Below are positions 1 through 11,634 of a stretch of DNA of 64,000 bases, piece by piece. Source of the stretch: Whitmania pigra (taxonomy: Eukaryota > Annelida > Clitellata > Hirudinida > Haemopidae); assembly GCA_021613335.1 (NCBI GenBank), contig JAJTWR010000314.1, positions 1,965,001 to 2,029,000 of the forward strand. The letters are read 5' to 3'. The notes beneath the pieces were generated by a model. It was not told the origin of the DNA. It searched no databases and saw only the letters and a program-made list of their open reading frames with translations. Each line of letters opens with the position of its first letter. Position 1 is the stretch's first letter. Made by a program: the position numbers and the translations under genes.

Positions 1-1757
<1,757 letters not shown>

Positions 1758-2468
1758 ATTTCCAAACAACGCCAGGTTCGACGAAGTGATAACAAGACCT
1801 TGGAATTACCGAAGAAACAGGAAGTGAAAGTCATGTCAGAGAACATCGTTAGAAAATCTGACATTTTGTCGGTCACGCAAATACCATCTTCTTCATTATC
1901 ATCCGGTCCTTCATCACCATTATCATCGTCGACGTCACAATGGCCATCATCATCATCGTCATCGCAACCATCATTTCCTTTAACATTGTCGGAAGCGTAT
2001 GTGTCATCGTCGTTAAGCAGCCAAGAAATTGACTTGAGGTCAGTTCCTCCTAATGGCCTGAGAACGTCATCATCACCATCCTCGTCATCATCATCAAAAT
2101 CGTCATCATCATCATCCTCGTCGTCATCGTCATCATCACCATCCTCGTCATCATCAGCATCATCCTCGTCGTCATCGTCATCATCATCTTCCTCCTCTTC
2201 TTCATCGTCATCAACGACGACGTTGGTGCAGTTGTCATCGTCGATAAATGATGTCGAACGGGGTTGTCCTACAAAGTTGAAACAAACCACTGAAAACATC
2301 ATTAGTAGCAGCAGCAACAACATCAACAACAACAACAACAATAAAGACTTGTTGTTGACATTTTTACAACGGCATCATCATCATCACCAACAACAACAAC
2401 AACATTTCTTCATGCCTTGTCAACCACGTGTTCAGGATTCGTTGGAGCGCACGACAGGTTCTGCGTGA
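1758..2468 (+). CDS. Ser/His/Gln/Asn-rich low-complexity open frame (doubtful gene)
   Basis: A frame open from 1758 to the stop at 2466-2468. It starts with an ordinary-looking 60-residue stretch, passes into poly-Ser encoded by mixed TCA/TCG/TCC codons (about 2060-2215), and ends with Asn, His and Gln runs and a short mixed tail. No in-frame ATG precedes 1833. A good acceptor (CCAG before 1776) lies at the left edge, so this could be a last exon, but in a different frame the same acceptor opens only a short peptide ending at 1815-1817. The antisense frame is the matching Asp-rich shadow. Codon mixing argues slightly for coding; repeat drift would look the same. I do not recognise a family. 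Confidence 0.25.
   Translation: MSKQRQVRRSDNKTLELPKKQEVKVMSENIVRKSDILSVTQIPSSSLSSGPSSPLSSSTSQWPSSSSSSQPSFPLTLSEAYVSSSLSSQEIDLRSVPPNGLRTSSSPSSSSSSKSSSSSSSSSSSSSPSSSSSASSSSSSSSSSSSSSSSSSTTTLVQLSSSINDVERGCPTKLKQTTENIISSSSNNINNNNNNKDLLLTFLQRHHHHHQQQQQHFFMPCQPRVQDSLERTTGSA
2058..2216. repeat. Imperfect (TCA/TCG)n trinucleotide tract
   Basis: Degenerate CAT/CGT trinucleotide repeat of about 160 bp lying inside the Ser-rich open frame. Its complement gives an Asp-rich antisense frame. Confidence 0.85.
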
Positions 2469-2611
2469 TTTTTCATTCGAATAAATCAATTTAAAGTCCA
2501 TTCAAGCGCTAATAAACGACAACGATTAAGAAAACAACACAGTTTATGCGTTAAGTAAACATTCATTCCTACATTCACCGACTCATTCATCCATTCACTC
2601 ATACACCTTAA

Positions 2612-3160
2612 CAAACCCGGGTGCGTATTTCCAAACCCTAACCAGTACCAGCCATGGCTGATTAACATTCGCAAGCACTCACTTGTGATTGGTTGAGATC
2701 TGAAATAGATTACATCGCAGCAATCGTTCGAGATAATTTTGGTTAAAAATTAATAACCGTTGCAATATGCAATTAATTTAATTACTTCAGTATTTATAGA
2801 AATATAAACATCTTAGCTAACCATAACCCAAACCCTAAAATTGTTAAATTATTAACCCTAACACTAAACCAAACTCAACCTCAGTTATTAAAATAGACTA
2901 AAACGGCTAAAATGGTAGTTATAAACGAATAACACTATAATCCCACAACAGGAACTCTACACGCGACGCTGTCAAGCGAGACGAGTCCTTTAACGCCAGA
3001 CAGCGCAGACATCCTGTAAGCGGGACATTAGGAATTGGAACCTTTCATACAAATAAACATATGCATACATGTCCTTCTGAACTATTTAAGGTCTCAAGCA
3101 ATCCATAGCCTACGCTTATGGCTGGTGCTGGTTAGGGTTTGGAAAAACGCAACCCCGGTT
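2612..3160. repeat. Inverted-repeat pair enclosing about 450 bp (possible foldback element)
   Basis: The left arm (about 2612-2660) and the right arm (about 3115-3160) are reverse complements over about 45 bp with few mismatches; both contain the core CCAAACCCTAACCAG or its complement. The interior (2661-3114) has no gene. It includes several AACCCT-like words, but they are dispersed and not a telomeric array. The arms suggest a MITE or other foldback element. I did not find a convincing target duplication. Confidence 0.45.
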
Positions 3161-3377
3161 CCTGCGAGAGGGTCTGAAATTTGAGTCACCTAAAATATTC
3201 AGAGTTACTGACGAACCAGTAACTGTTAATTTGTTGCCGAGACAAATAGCGTTTCATCGATTTATTAAAATCTATACACATCTGTCTGTCTGTCTGTCCA
3301 CGCATCAGTGGATTCATTCCGCATTCTTTAGTCGTTCTTTCACCTCTGCTTCTCATCTTTCCATCTTTCCAGAATTT

Positions 3378-5618
3378 ATGGCAACTGAGGGTGGCATCCC
3401 AGTGGCCGAGATCCTCGTCATAGCAGGGGTGCTGACTTTGTGGTTCGCTGCCGTCGTGACCTTCTTCAAACAGTGGAGGTCACTGCGCATGCTCGAACCC
3501 AGGGAGTCCAGGTTCAGTCATTTGCCCCACAACCTCGGACTGGTGAAGGTCGTTAAGAAGCACAGGTGAAGCTAATGAATTGCTAACGAATAATTAATAA
3601 TTATTAATAATAATAATATAATATTACATTATAATCAATATTTATGAAATTTATTACATGGCACTAATATTGTTGCTATTAACAATGACATGTTATAATA
3701 ATTAAAAATTCCAATTTGTTAAAATATGTGAAATAAAACTTGAAGATATTCCTGAGAGCGAAACAGCCATCCAATATGAAAGTAGACCAATCAATCTATC
3801 GAGAATGCATGTAGTGCATCTTCTCAATAATTATATTGTATATTGCCTGCTGTCTGGAAGCATACATACCTTTGCACTTCTGTGAGCGTTGCATAAAACG
3901 TTTTCCATAAATCATCATAAATCTCGACACAGAAAGCAAAACAAAATATTTTCTTGTCCCGAAATTTTGACTTTCGTGCAATCAGCGGTCAGCCAAACCT
4001 CGGAATGGATGCGCTGTGACGGTGGGCAATGAATTCAGTCGAAAGTCCTAGCATTCAAAACATGACCTGACTGCGGAGCATTAACGCTCGAACGCTCTGA
4101 TAAACGACTGGGTCACTTAGTTGAAGGATTCTGTGTTTTTTCAGGTCTTTTGGGTTTATTTCTGAGAAAAAAAAAGAGAAATTGATGATAATAATGGCGT
4201 GCAGGTTAGCCGAATGGGTTACGTGCCTGCATACGGCGGTAATGGCAACAGTCGTAATGTGTCGTGTTCGAAACCCAGCCTGCACTGCCGCCAGCGCCCT
4301 TGGGAAGGAGCGCTATATAAATGGTTACAAGAAGCGTCTCTGATGCTTTCATCTCAGTTATGCAACGGACTATAATCAAATAAATAAATAAATAGTCTCT
4401 GATGCTAGGCATATCGCGGTATATAAATGAAGTTACAGTTACAAAATAATGGAAAAGCATATGCTCTCATCATCGCAGAAAGTAATCGACATAATCTCCA
4501 GATGCACGAACCGATAGATGAAATTACTAAAAGAGGAATTGACTGAAGATCAGGTGGATGGAGAGGAGGGGATTGGGTCGGATTGGAAGATGGATGCAAG
4601 ATAAAAGGATTAAAGAATACATCCTAAAGGTGTTCCAAAGGAATGACGCAACAGGTGAAAAGGACGCATGCAGTTAAATGCGTACCTGTGATTCTCCGAT
4701 CAAAAGGAAAGTATGAGATCATATTGATGACGAATTGAAAGTTTCAAATTTAATGAGGCCTCGATTAATCGATCTCGTTGCGATTAATATATTCGAGAAT
4801 TAGAATTCACTGTACAATACACGCCGCGTACAGACATACGAACCATAACTCACAAATCATTAATATTTGCCCGTTATAAGAAATAACCAGGATTTTAGAT
4901 CTTCTTCACTTTTAAACAAGCATGAGTGCAACGGCCGTCGTCTCGGTGAACAGAAAGAGTAAGCAGCAATCACTCTCTTTCGCCTGGGAGTGATGAAATT
5001 GTAATGACGCTTCCATTAGGCTGAGAGCGAGAACGTTCTCTGTGACATTGTCACTTATCATCATCACGATAACACGAGTGAATTTTTCCAAAGTCGTCGT
5101 CATCATCATCATCATCGCTCACCCACCTGAGAGCTTTTTTATTGCATTTGTTCGGTTCCTCGTCATGACTGAACCAACTCCTCAAAGCTCGTCCAACTGC
5201 AAAATCACTCTCACAACATCATCATTTCAGGGATTCAGTGATCTACAAGAACTACCCAGAAAACTGGTGCAGGACAATAGAGGCCAGGCAGAGACGTCTG
5301 GAAAGGATGAGGGCAAAGGTCAGGCTGACCCTCTGCACCGAACAACAGCCCGGCATGGCAGACGGCGACCTCTATTACTACCCAGGCGCAGGCATACCCA
5401 TGGCCCCCGTGAGGGACTTGGCAGCCTCGTGCAGCATGATCATGGCGTCCGTCCAATCGGAGGATTTGGGCGGAGCCGTCAAGAGCAACTTCGAGCAGCA
5501 ACTGCTCCAGCCGCAATCCCCTCAGCAACTCCCAGACACCCCCCTTCGACAACCGCAAGAACGACGGTCGCCTCTCGGATCGAGGTCGTCGCCCGTGCTG
5601 TTGGAGACACACTTGTGA
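3378..5618 (+). CDS. Small single-pass membrane protein, two coding exons, unrecognised
   Basis: Exons 3378-3565 and 5231-5618 join in frame (phase 2, AG|GTGAAG to TTTCAG|GG) to give about 191 residues. The first ATG used (3378) lies six bases after a good acceptor at 3371-3372, so an upstream exon may be non-coding or may add residues. Residues about 7-30 form one hydrophobic helix (ending in AAVVTFFKQW), followed by a basic, proline-containing juxtamembrane stretch, then a conserved-looking basic segment (YPENWCRTIEARQRRLERMR) across the junction. The C-terminal third is Gln/Pro/Ser-rich. The short outside segment and long basic inside tail suggest a type III orientation. I do not recognise the family. 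The 1.7-kb intron holds a SINE. Confidence 0.6.
3566..5230 (+). other. Intron of the membrane-protein gene
   Basis: A 1.66-kb intron between the two coding exons. It contains the tRNA-derived SINE at about 4195-4396 and nothing else I can support. The several short frames here lack splice or family support. Confidence 0.5.
4195..4396 (+). mobile_element. tRNA-derived SINE
   Basis: An A-box-like promoter word (TTAGCCGAATGGG, 4206-4218) is followed about 46 bp later by a B-box-like word (GTGTTCGAAACCC, 4264-4276), the internal RNA polymerase III promoter of a tRNA-related sequence. A non-tRNA body containing GCGCTATATAAATG follows, then a short AAAT-repeat tail at about 4378-4394. It is not an intact tRNA: the arms do not fold into a cloverleaf. 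A second ATATAAATG-type end at about 4410-4440 may be a nested fragment. Confidence 0.6.
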
Positions 5619-5975
5619 TGTTTACAAACAATCGTCTCGGAGTTCGACATCTCTTTGGGATCATCCGATGACGCATTAAGTCGCACCAGTTGTTGCGACA
5701 ATAAACTCGATGTTTTCATTCGGGAACGAATCCTTAAGTTAGAAACTGGAAGAAGTTGACAGCTCGAGGTGGCAGCTCTCAACGCCACCAATGCTGTAAA
5801 AATTACTTGATATAAACATTCGATGAAAAAAACACTTGTTTAACACCTCAATGCTGAATTCTGTGCAATAAAATTTTTTTTATAAAAAAAAACAAATCTA
5901 AGAAATATTTTAGGAAATAATATTAGAAGAAATCTATAAATGAACATCATCATCATCAGCATCAAAAGAATCTGC

Positions 5976-6039
5976 AGAGTCAAAGATCAGAATGAAGTGT
6001 GGCTTTCACCATTTACACTCCACCCCTCATAAACACTCC
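5976..6039 (-). promoter_or_regulatory. SECIS element (form 2-like) in SELENOH 3' UTR
   Basis: Read on the minus strand, ATGA (6030-6027) and TGAT (5989-5986) form the non-Watson-Crick quartet of a eukaryotic SECIS. Between them is a 10-bp stem (GGGTGGAGTG against CACTTCATTC, with G-U pairs). Above it are an unpaired A-run, a 3-bp mini-stem (TGG/CCA) and the loop TGAAAG, the layout of a form 2 SECIS. A basal helix (GGAGT against ACTCT) closes the element below the quartet. It starts about 92 bases after the stop codon of the selenoprotein gene, where a SECIS is expected. SECIS elements recruit SBP2 and EEFSEC to recode UGA. Confidence 0.85.
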
Positions 6040-6130
6040 ACAGCAGACCAATTGAATTTGATGATGAAAGTCCACTTTTATACAAGCTAAGCAAATAAGA
6101 TACTGTCACAATTGGTTGGACAAACACAGT

Positions 6131-6874
6131 CTAAGGGATCAGCTTTTTGAGGTTCTCCAAAACAACTTCTATCTCTGGAAATTTCAGCTTCCTAGGAGGC
6201 CCAAGCTTGATTCCACTCCAGATTTCATGTTCTGATTAGAAAACATTTGTAAATTTGTAGAAGAAATACATAAAAATGTTAGATGCAAACGTCAAAATAA
6301 TCATATACATAATCAGCAAATGTAAATTTAAAATAAAAATTTCAACTGACAAGAGCCAAATAATATTGTAAAACCAACACCACAGAGCATTGTGTAACCG
6401 GTTAATAAGCTAAAAGTATGAAGATAAATTAGTAATGACATAGCAAATACGCCATTGTAACCTTTATCGTCTACGATGGCTTTTATCTCGAAGCTTCCTC
6501 TTCTGGGTGGTTCATTGTTTATCTCTGTTTCAAAGTGGACCGATTCAAAATGAGTGCGCACACCGTCGACAACTTCATTGGCCTTGCGCTTGAATACTTG
6601 TCAGGATTTACTGAAGAATTAAAACACTAAGCTCACAACACATAAAATCTATACACTATAGTCTACATCTTAAGAAATCCACATTAAAATTCAGTGTCAA
6701 ATCATAAAATGTGAAAACATACCAATGTTCGATCAGAAGCTTAACAGTGGTTGTAGCCATAATCCTCTGTTTCTTCAAAGCTACACCATCTTCGCACTTT
6801 TCTTCAACTGATTCATTCTTTTTTCTTTTCCTTGACTTTGTACCAGATTGTACGCCTTTCTTCTTTGGCGCCAT
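6131..6874 (-). CDS. SELENOH: Selenoprotein H
   Basis: Three exons on the minus strand, 6874-6723, 6610-6462 and 6231-6131, give 133 residues, close to the 122 of human selenoprotein H. The N-terminus is Lys-rich (MAPKKKG..., a likely nuclear or nucleolar signal). The strand LLIEH leads into the redox motif Cys51-Lys-Ser-Sec54. The Cys codon is split by intron 1 (TG|T), and Sec is an in-frame TGA at 6603-6601. Then come PRRGSFEI and the family signature GPPRKLKFPE, with a final helix VVLENLKKL. The family is a thioredoxin-fold, DNA-binding redox protein of the nucleolus. Without the TGA recoding the gene looks like two broken frames, so automatic annotation will probably miss it. The ATG at 6874 matches the family start; an upstream in-frame ATG at 6889 would add five residues. 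A SECIS follows in the 3' UTR. Confidence 0.93.
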
Positions 6875-7279
6875 TTCAAGCAAAAACAAAAGGGCAATAG
6901 TGGAGCTCAGTGTTTTGTATTCTACGAGCTATCATATTTAAAAGTTAAGTTTAACTTGTGGGTTAAACTTGTGGTTAAATTTTTAAATAAAAATACTAAT
7001 AAAAATTATCCGTTTTTAATTTAAATTTTGTTATAATGTTTATATTGCTTTATTTTATCTAACATATAAAAGTGAATTAATTTCTTTGAAAGTTCAAGGC
7101 AAAAGAGAGTGCGGTCGCAGAGTATGGAAACTATTTTCTGAGAAGAAGATTGACGCCTTAATTTAAATACTTTTTACGAATTCTACGATTGCTCTGTGTT
7201 TTCTTTATTAAATCTTCATTGCAATATTTCGAACTCACACAAGAAATTTCGAGGCGCTGATCATCTGTAGCTCGAGAAT
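6875..7279. promoter_or_regulatory. Divergent intergenic region SELENOH / PHKG
   Basis: 405 bp separate the start codons of two divergently transcribed genes, so promoters and 5' UTRs of both must lie here. The sequence is AT-rich; I see no convincing TATA box or other site. Confidence 0.4.
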
Positions 7280-10200
7280 ATGGTCGTTTTGCAGGATGAG
7301 GAGGATAATCTGCCAGATTTGAATGTAGCCAGGGATTTTTATTCTAAATACGAAGTCAAAGAAATTCTTGGCAGGTTAATGCCAAACATTAGTGTAATGT
7401 AGTTATCAGGTGTCAATCCAATTAGACTAGGCTTTTTAGAAATTCGTAAAGATTCAATTTATGTTCACCTCGAACGTTTCCAAAATAAACCCGAGAACTG
7501 GGAAGAGATATTTTCTTCTATGCTGCCACATGTCACACATTTAGCTTAAATTACAGGTTTGCATGTTGATTGCAGAGGGGCTAGTAGTGTGGTTAGAAGG
7601 TGCATTGAAAAGTCCACCCAGACAGAGTATGCAGTCAAAATCATTGACATTACGAGCGAAGAGGATGGAGGGTTTGTTTTATCACAGAGGCTCGAGACCC
7701 TCAAGGAGATTCAAATTCTCAGACTTTGTGCACAGCATCCAGGCATCAGTAAGTTGCAGACTTAATAACAGTTGTTGGCGATTAAAACAACTCTCCTAGT
7801 CTATGCATGGCATTGCTTAGTGGGGAATAGTCTAAATAAAGTATTTCTAAATCTCGGACACGGATGGTTTATCTCTGATTTAATAAAGATTATTATCATT
7901 AATTAAGATTATTATTTATAATGATCAGTAACAAAGTTATCAAAGGTTAAACATTTATTTCAAGATTTCAATTTGCGGGGAAATAAATAACGTTAATTAT
8001 GTCTTTTCCAGTTGAACTCCATGATTCGTTTGAAAGTGCAACCTTCATGTTTCTTGTTTTTGAACTGTAAGTTTTTGGTCCGGAAGTTTTTTTTTTAATT
8101 TTAATCGAGATTAATTATTTTATAGGGTCTGTATTTGAACAGCTGATATTAAATTATTTACTTGCTGCATGTTTACCTCTTATTACTTAATTATTATCTT
8201 TATAATTTTTATCAATTATTTATTGAATTCATAGCAGCCATTGTAACTTCTCATTAATGTTATAGAATGCTTGGTGATAGAGACAAAAAGAATTGATATT
8301 GATTGTTTGAACTTTTTCCACAATCAACATTTTTCTTTGTGGTCATCGGGAGTAGATTCTGTCATTTCCATTATGTCAAGATTATGATTACATCGCATTG
8401 CAATTATGCATCCCAGTGATAACATTGGTGATAACGTTATCGCTTGTTGTGGTTAATCATCGGTGATTTATTATTGGTTATTTTTATTTTCATTTATTTC
8501 TTCTCAGTTGCAAGAGGGGGGAACTCTTTGACTACATGACCGAAGTTGTGACACTCTCGGAGAAGAGGACTAGGTAATGATTATGGTAATAGTATCCACG
8601 ATGGATGGTGATGATGAATGTAATTATCGTAGCAATGTGAAGCTGGTAAATATTTTTTATTAATTGCAGTTTCCTTTATTTAAAGTTGATCTGTTAATAC
8701 CATAAATCTGGTAACTACATCAACAATAATATTAACTACAATAATAACAATAACAATAATTATGCTAGCAATTGTTAGCCTTAGAACTATTATGTATGAT
8801 TAACGACGTTCTTAACTGTAAAAAGGCAGGTAATGAGGCAGCTGTTTGAGACACTTGAGTTCATCCACTCGAAGATGATTGTTCACCGAGACATCAAGGT
8901 GGGCACTTGTTAGCAAGGCAGCAATTTGCATTGTTCTAGAAATTGCTTGTAATGATTTTTTCATTTAAATTTGTTCATTTTAAGCTAAATCAAATAGATG
9001 ATCAAATCTCTAACAATAATAATAGTAATAATAATGATAATAATAATAATAATAATAATAATAATGGTATCATTAATTTATTAATGGCATTCGTTCATTC
9101 ATTACATTCATTCCACCACGATTAAAACTTCCTGAATGCCATCAGCCTGAGAACATCCTTCTCGGTGACGACTTTTCCATCAAGATTTCAGACTTTGGAT
9201 TCGCTCTCCTCGTCACCCATGACGAAGAAATTGATACCGGAGGTTTGCCAGACCATTTTAGAATTTAGCGGTTATTAATATTAAGTAGTTAATTAATTTT
9301 TTACGTAGTTATTTGTTAAAGTAGAACATTAATTATCATTTGTTGCTAAACCCAAATCATTGTAAGTCATAATTAAAGCATTTTAGTTACCTTGGCAACC
9401 TTGCTATTTCTCCTTACAGAGCTCTTTGGTACGCCTGGCTACATGTCTCCCGAGTGCATCAAGCGATCCATGTACCGGAATTCTCCGGGTTACGGACGAC
9501 CCACGGACATGTAAGTCGATCACGGAAGAACCCGATCGAAAGCGTCTGTCGAATTTACATTCGATTCTTTATCACCGTATGATCCTAATCAATTATTCAT
9601 GAATTGACTGTTTCAGGTGGGCAGCAGGGGTCATCATGTACACGCTGTTAGTATCGTGCTATTTTTGCAAGTAGCTTTACCGGTTGATCTAGGTTGTAGG
9701 GGGTCGTCTGAAACCTGATTGGTTGTTTCCACCAATGTTTGAATGTCTTGACGTTGTCACAGGCTGTCGGGCTTTCCCCCGTTCTACCACCGAAACGAGT
9801 TGAGGATGCTGAGGCTGATCATGGAGGGCAAGTTCTCACTTACATCGTCAGAGTGGCTTGACATCAGCGACACTGCCAAGGATCTTGTTGGTCATTTGTT
9901 GCCAGTTATTTTGATTATGATGATGATAATGATACTGATCGTGGTGGTGTTGATGGTTATGATATTATCATTGTTGGTTTGAATGAGCTTGGAGTATACA
10001 CTGCATTTTTAGAGGATAAAGGGAATTTTATTACATTTTTTGGAACTATGATATCAACATGTTTTTGCATTGATTGCCATACAACGATGATGATGGCGAT
10101 GGTGATTCTGACACTGCTATGATATCCATCCATTCAGATTATGAAACTCCTCGTCACTGATCCCAGAGAGAGACTGACGGCCTCAGAAGCTCTTGAGCAT

Positions 10201-10332
10201 CCTTTCATTGTCAGAAAAGATGTGAGTGATGACGATGATGCAGATAATGAGATGCTGCACGGACTATACATATATGTATAAGCACGGAAGCAGTGAATGA
10301 TATTGTTGATTGTAATTGATGACGATGATAAT

Positions 10333-10400
<68 letters not shown>

Positions 10401-10983
10401 TGTTATTGATGTTGACCATGGAATACTGTGTGTCTTGAGTCCTAACTCCTTTTTAATTATTTGGCAGCAAAAGCGTGATGGATTCTCTGCCATTCGCAAA
10501 TTTAAGGTCAGAAAGGAAAATGGTTAAATAATTTGTGAGAACATTAATATAAATCATCATCACCATGTAACTATTAAATCCCCAAAACTGAATCATCTTA
10601 AAGATTATTATGACATTATCATTATCCTGTGCACAATATTGTAAATTCTTATCAGCTTTTAAATGTTAGGAGTGATTATCCTGTAGTCCTCAAGTGCAAC
10701 TCCATCACTGTTAAACAATTAACTTGCTTGAACCAAAACCAACATTGACTTGCAGGGCTGGGTGTACGTCGTGCTTGCTATGCGATGCCTGCTCATGGCC
10801 CACAAAGCCCAGCCAATCATCTGCCTCGACAGACTGAAGACAAATCCCTATGCCACCAGACAGGTCAGAAAGCTGGTGGACTTTGGAGCATTCAAGATCT
10901 ATGGTCATTGGGTCAAGAAGAGAGGACAGAACAGGGCAGTCCTATTTGAGAATAATTTGGGAGTCGGACTCAAGGCTCAATGA
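7280..10983 (+). CDS. PHKG: Phosphorylase b kinase gamma catalytic subunit
   Basis: Twelve exons: 7280-7374, 7576-7748, 8012-8066, 8508-8573, 8826-8898, 9146-9242, 9420-9510, 9617-9646, 9763-9886, 10138-10221, 10468-10506, 10756-10983. All junctions keep frame with GT-AG introns. The Ser/Thr kinase domain shows the Gly-rich loop ([11 protein letters not shown]), the catalytic lysine in YAVKIID, the catalytic loop HRDIKPEN, the DFGFA Mg loop, and [10 protein letters not shown]. Glu in the activation loop region, in place of a phosphorylated residue, suits the constitutively active gamma subunit. [12 protein letters not shown] at the start is typical of PHKG. The C-terminal region after exon 10 ([13 protein letters not shown] ... 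[17 protein letters not shown]) is the calmodulin-binding, autoinhibitory part. The enzyme phosphorylates glycogen phosphorylase in glycogen breakdown. A near copy of exon 8 with intron sequence lies at 14742-14835. Confidence 0.95.
9010..9065. repeat. (AAT)n microsatellite in PHKG intron 5
   Basis: Short AAT trinucleotide tract with a few substitutions inside an intron. Confidence 0.85.
10335..10401. repeat. (AAT)n microsatellite in PHKG intron 10
   Basis: AAT trinucleotide tract of about 65 bp with one register break; intronic. Confidence 0.9.
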
Positions 10984-11634
10984 ATTCAATGGCCTGCAAA
11001 ATCTATCTTTTATTGTTATTGCTTAACATCCCTTAATTCCTGATTGTCTTTACTTGATGTAACCATCCTGATGATAATATTACCATGAGTGAGAATATCA
11101 ATTATTTCAGGTATTATTTTTAAACTTTGACTGCTCATGCTGCTCAGTCTAATGACCCATTTAAATGCATTCAATCGACTGTTGAGATGTTAAGCGAATT
11201 TGTGTAGTATTCTTTTTACTTCGGTGGTGCAACATTTGAGAAAGATGCAAAGATGCTAACATGCAATTCTTTTATTTAGCGTGTGTGCCCTCCCTCGTGA
11301 TTGCTTGCGGAGTTCCTTTGGGAGATCAGAATTAAGTTGGGTGGGTCGTGGCACGTAATTTAAAAAAATTATGAGCGCTTATGTGGTGACAGATCATGCG
11401 GTTTGTGATGCATTGAGGGCTGAGTTGTTCTTTGGGGTGAACGTGTTGGTCGAAAAGTTTAATTTTTCTCTGATTTTGTAAGTGAATAATGCATTTCTTA
11501 CGTTGTTTAATTTTGTTTAAGTGTTTTTGAAATAACTTTTACTAAAGATATTTCATTTAAAGCGCCGAGCTCCCTAGAAATTTAGGTTTTCTGGCGGGCT
11601 TATCGTAAATAGATTTACGAGACAACAGTTAAGG
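10984..11634. other. Intergenic, PHKG 3' UTR and upstream of the eRF1-like gene
   Basis: 650 bp with no coding evidence. It should contain the PHKG 3' end and the 5' UTR of the next plus-strand gene. I see no distinct regulatory site. Confidence 0.4.

Noticed and set aside
2820..2880. Telomere-like AACCCT words
   Set aside because: The words are few, irregular and in mixed spacing; not an interstitial telomeric array.
4200..4280. Intact tRNA gene
   Set aside because: A and B boxes are present but the arms do not pair into a cloverleaf, and a SINE body and tail follow.
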